Below are positions 5,095 through 7,413 of a DNA stretch of 7,413 bases, one piece after another (the first letter of the stretch is position 1; every line of letters begins with the position of its first letter). A program made the position numbers and the translations under genes. The DNA is from Thermotogae bacterium (GTDB taxonomy: Bacteria > Thermotogota > Thermotogae > Petrotogales > Kosmotogaceae), in contig QNAR01000077.1 in NCBI GenBank assembly GCA_003643975.1, forward strand, positions 1 to 7,413, read 5' to 3'. Below the pieces are notes generated by a model. The model was not told the DNA's origin and searched no databases. It saw only the letters and a program-made list of their open reading frames with translations.

Positions 5095-7413
5095 AAATTC
5101 ATGACTTCAGAAGAGATAAGGCAGAGTTTTCTAGACTTTTTCAAATCAAAAGGTCACACTATCCTGTCAAGTGCATCGCTAATTCCCAATGATCCACAGC
5201 TCATGTTCACCGTTGCTGGAATGGTGCCTTTTAAACCGATATTTTGGGGAAAAATTGAACCGACATATCCCAGAATTGCAACCTGTCAAAAATGTATAAG
5301 AACGGTGGATATAGACAACGTTGGCAAAACCCCAAGACATCAAACCTTTTTTGAAATGCTCGGCAACTTCTCTTTTGGAGATTATTTCAAGAAAGAAGCC
5401 ATAATCTGGGCATGGGAATACGTAACCGAGGTACTGAAGATTCCCGAGGAAAAACTATGGGTTTCAGTGTATAAAGAAGATGACGAGGCTTATGAAATCT
5501 GGAAGAACGAAATAGGAGTTCCTGAAGGTAAAATTGTAAGACTCGGCAAAGAAGATAATTGGTGGGGACCAGCAGGACCAACAGGACCATGTGGACCTGA
5601 TACAGAAATTTTCATTGATACCGGACGTACAGAAAATTGCCCGAATATTGATAATTGTAGCCCTGCTTGTGATTGTGGGAGATTTCTGGAATTTTGGAAT
5701 CTTGTTTTCACAGAATATAATCAGGATGACAGAGGAAACTTAACTCCTCTACAACGGAAAAACATAGACACAGGTCTGGGATTGGAAAGGCTCACAGCGA
5801 TAATGCAAGGGGTTGAAACCACATTTGACACAGACTTATTCCAGCCTGTTATCGAAAAAATTGAAAGTATTTTTTCAGTGAAATACAAAAGCAATCCGGA
5901 ACAAGATATATCGATACGTGTTATAGCCGATCACGCACGCGCGATAGCTTTCATGATCGCAGATGGCATATTGCCCTCAAATGAAGGAAGGGGGTACGTG
6001 CTGAGAAGACTCCTGAGACGCGCCGACAGGCATGCTTCCTTGCTGGGCAACAAACGGCCTTTCCTTCATAAACTCATCGATCCGCTGATAAAAAAAATGG
6101 GATCTATTTACCCTGAACTCAAAGCCAAAAAGGAACTCATTGAACAAATTACCATCAAAGAAGAAGAGAGGTTCCTGGATAATCTTGAACGAGGTACCAA
6201 GCGCCTGTGGCAGATGATAGACGCAAAAGGAAAGTTAAATGGGAAGGATCTTTTCATGTTGCACGACACTTACGGGTTTCACGTGGAGTTAGTGGAAGAA
6301 ATATTGAATGGCAGCAATATACATCTTGACAAAGAAGGATTTTTGAAGCTGATGCAAGAGCAAAAAGAACGTGCAAGAGCCGCTACCGGGAACAAAGAAT
6401 ATGATGATGTCTCAACTCTGATAAAAACATTGCACGAGGAGTTGGGAGGAACTGAGTTTCTTGGATATGAAATGCTGGAAACCCGGTCCGAAATAAAAAC
6501 AATCATAAAGAAAGGCGTTCAGGTTCACCAGCTATCCAAAGGTGAAGAGGGTGAAGTGATATTCGACAAAACAGTTTTCTACGCTGAAAAGGGCGGTCAG
6601 GTTTCTGATACAGGTATATTGGAAACACCATCCGGGGTTGCCGAAGTGCTTCATGTTTATATTCCCCATCAAGATATAGTCCTTCATAAAATCAAAGTTA
6701 TCGATGGATTATTAAACAAAGGTGAACTTGCTCTACTAAAGGTGGATGTCGAAAAACGAAAGGCAACTGCGAGAAACCATACAGCCACCCATCTTCTGCA
6801 TGCCGCGTTGAGAAAAATATTGGGAGAGCATGTTAAACAATCAGGTTCTCTTGTGGGACCTGAACGCTTGAGATTCGATTTTTCCCATTTTTCCCAGTTA
6901 AAACCCGAGGAAATAATGGCAATCGAAGAGACAGTCAATGAAATTGTTCTTTCTGCCCTTCCGGTAACAGTGGAGGAAAAAGATCTTGAAGAAGCAAAGT
7001 CCGAAGATGTTATCGCTCTTTTCGAAGAGAAATATGGCGATAAAGTTAGAGTGGTAAGCATCTCTGATTTCAGCAGGGAATTATGTGCCGGGACTCATGT
7101 TGAAAATACCGGAGAAATAGGGCTTTTCAAGATCATTTCAGAATCTTCGGTTTCTGCGGGTGTACGCAGGATTGAAGCCATAACAGGCAAAGAGAGCTTG
7201 AAATATCTCAGGAAACTTACAGCATTGGCCAGTGATCTCAAAGATGTTTTACAGGTACAGGAAGAGCAGATACTCGAAAAAACTCTTTCTCTCCTTCAGG
7301 AGCTTAAGGGAAAAGATAAAGAAATAAAGAAATTGAAAGAAAAGTTGCTCTCCGGCAAAACAAGTGCTAATGACCATGAATTCAGTATAGACGATGTGAA
7401 ATTCCTTGTGAGA
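5092..7413 (+). CDS. alaS: Alanyl-tRNA synthetase (3' end cut off by window edge)
   Basis: AlaRS charges tRNA-Ala and hydrolyses mischarged Ser- or Gly-tRNA-Ala. The frame is open for 774 codons to the edge; full-length bacterial enzymes have about 860-880, so roughly 90 C-terminal residues are missing. Class II catalytic domain: HQTFFEMLGNFSFGDYFK (83-100, motif 2 region), GPAGPTGPCGPDTEIF (159-174) and motif 3 GLGLERL (228-234). A Cys cluster C183-x5-C189-x3-C193-x-C195 precedes GRFLEFWN. tRNA-recognition region: RVIADHARA (276-284) and GYVLRRLLRRADRH (301-314). Editing domain: the zinc-type motif HTATH (His563, His567) with C-x3-H in CAGTH (Cys665, His669). From about 708 a Lys/Glu-rich coiled coil leads into the C-Ala domain, where the window ends. 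It follows cdsA by 20 bases with its own strong ribosome-binding site, so it is probably operon-expressed but translated independently. Confidence 0.98.
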   Translation, partial: MKFMTSEEIRQSFLDFFKSKGHTILSSASLIPNDPQLMFTVAGMVPFKPIFWGKIEPTYPRIATCQKCIRTVDIDNVGKTPRHQTFFEMLGNFSFGDYFKKEAIIWAWEYVTEVLKIPEEKLWVSVYKEDDEAYEIWKNEIGVPEGKIVRLGKEDNWWGPAGPTGPCGPDTEIFIDTGRTENCPNIDNCSPACDCGRFLEFWNLVFTEYNQDDRGNLTPLQRKNIDTGLGLERLTAIMQGVETTFDTDLFQPVIEKIESIFSVKYKSNPEQDISIRVIADHARAIAFMIADGILPSNEGRGYVLRRLLRRADRHASLLGNKRPFLHKLIDPLIKKMGSIYPELKAKKELIEQITIKEEERFLDNLERGTKRLWQMIDAKGKLNGKDLFMLHDTYGFHVELVEEILNGSNIHLDKEGFLKLMQEQKERARAATGNKEYDDVSTLIKTLHEELGGTEFLGYEMLETRSEIKTIIKKGVQVHQLSKGEEGEVIFDKTVFYAEKGGQVSDTGILETPSGVAEVLHVYIPHQDIVLHKIKVIDGLLNKGELALLKVDVEKRKATARNHTATHLLHAALRKILGEHVKQSGSLVGPERLRFDFSHFSQLKPEEIMAIEETVNEIVLSALPVTVEEKDLEEAKSEDVIALFEEKYGDKVRVVSISDFSRELCAGTHVENTGEIGLFKIISESSVSAGVRRIEAITGKESLKYLRKLTALASDLKDVLQVQEEQILEKTLSLLQELKGKDKEIKKLKEKLLSGKTSANDHEFSIDDVKFLVR

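Noticed and set aside
5566..5598. Collagen-like Gly-Pro-x repeat with 9-base DNA periodicity in alaS
   Set aside because: It is the normal AlaRS active-site loop (GPxGPxGPCGP). The periodicity follows from codon repetition.

Overview
The window is a compact piece of bacterial housekeeping chromosome with two divergent operons. Protein sequence points to the phylum Thermotogota: the ribosome recycling factor and the gene order look Thermotoga-like. The moderate G+C (low 40s % by eye) fits a Kosmotoga/Mesotoga-type member better than a hyperthermophilic Thermotoga. This placement rests on recalled family sequences, not on a search.

Left half, minus strand (reading leftward from about 2770): a promoter and a candidate operator, then yajC, secD and secF. 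secF runs off the left edge with 256 codons visible. Together these encode the accessory SecDF-YajC part of the Sec translocon. secD and secF overlap by 4 bases. yajC and secD are separated by 61 bases that hold a purine-rich ribosome-binding tract and a small hairpin.

Centre (2706-2969): a 264-base divergent intergenic region. It carries two good sigma-A-type promoters facing outward. Both have extended -10 elements, and each is overlapped by its own perfect inverted repeat. There is no RNA gene or convincing small ORF here. The frr transcript would have an A-rich leader of about 100 nt.

Right half, plus strand: frr, uppS, cdsA and alaS, packed with gaps or overlaps of +1, -11 and +20 bases. 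alaS runs off the right edge after 774 codons. The operon links ribosome recycling, undecaprenyl-diphosphate synthesis (cell-wall lipid carrier), CDP-diacylglycerol synthesis (phospholipid precursor) and alanyl-tRNA charging. The frr-uppS-cdsA core is common in bacteria. Here tsf/pyrH do not precede frr, and alaS follows cdsA where dxr/rseP often stand.

All genes look intact where visible, with their diagnostic motifs. I found no mobile element, CRISPR, tRNA/rRNA or sign of horizontal transfer. I do not see a previously undescribed system. The items most worth checking are the two promoter-overlapping inverted repeats and the hairpin between the secD ribosome-binding tract and its start codon.
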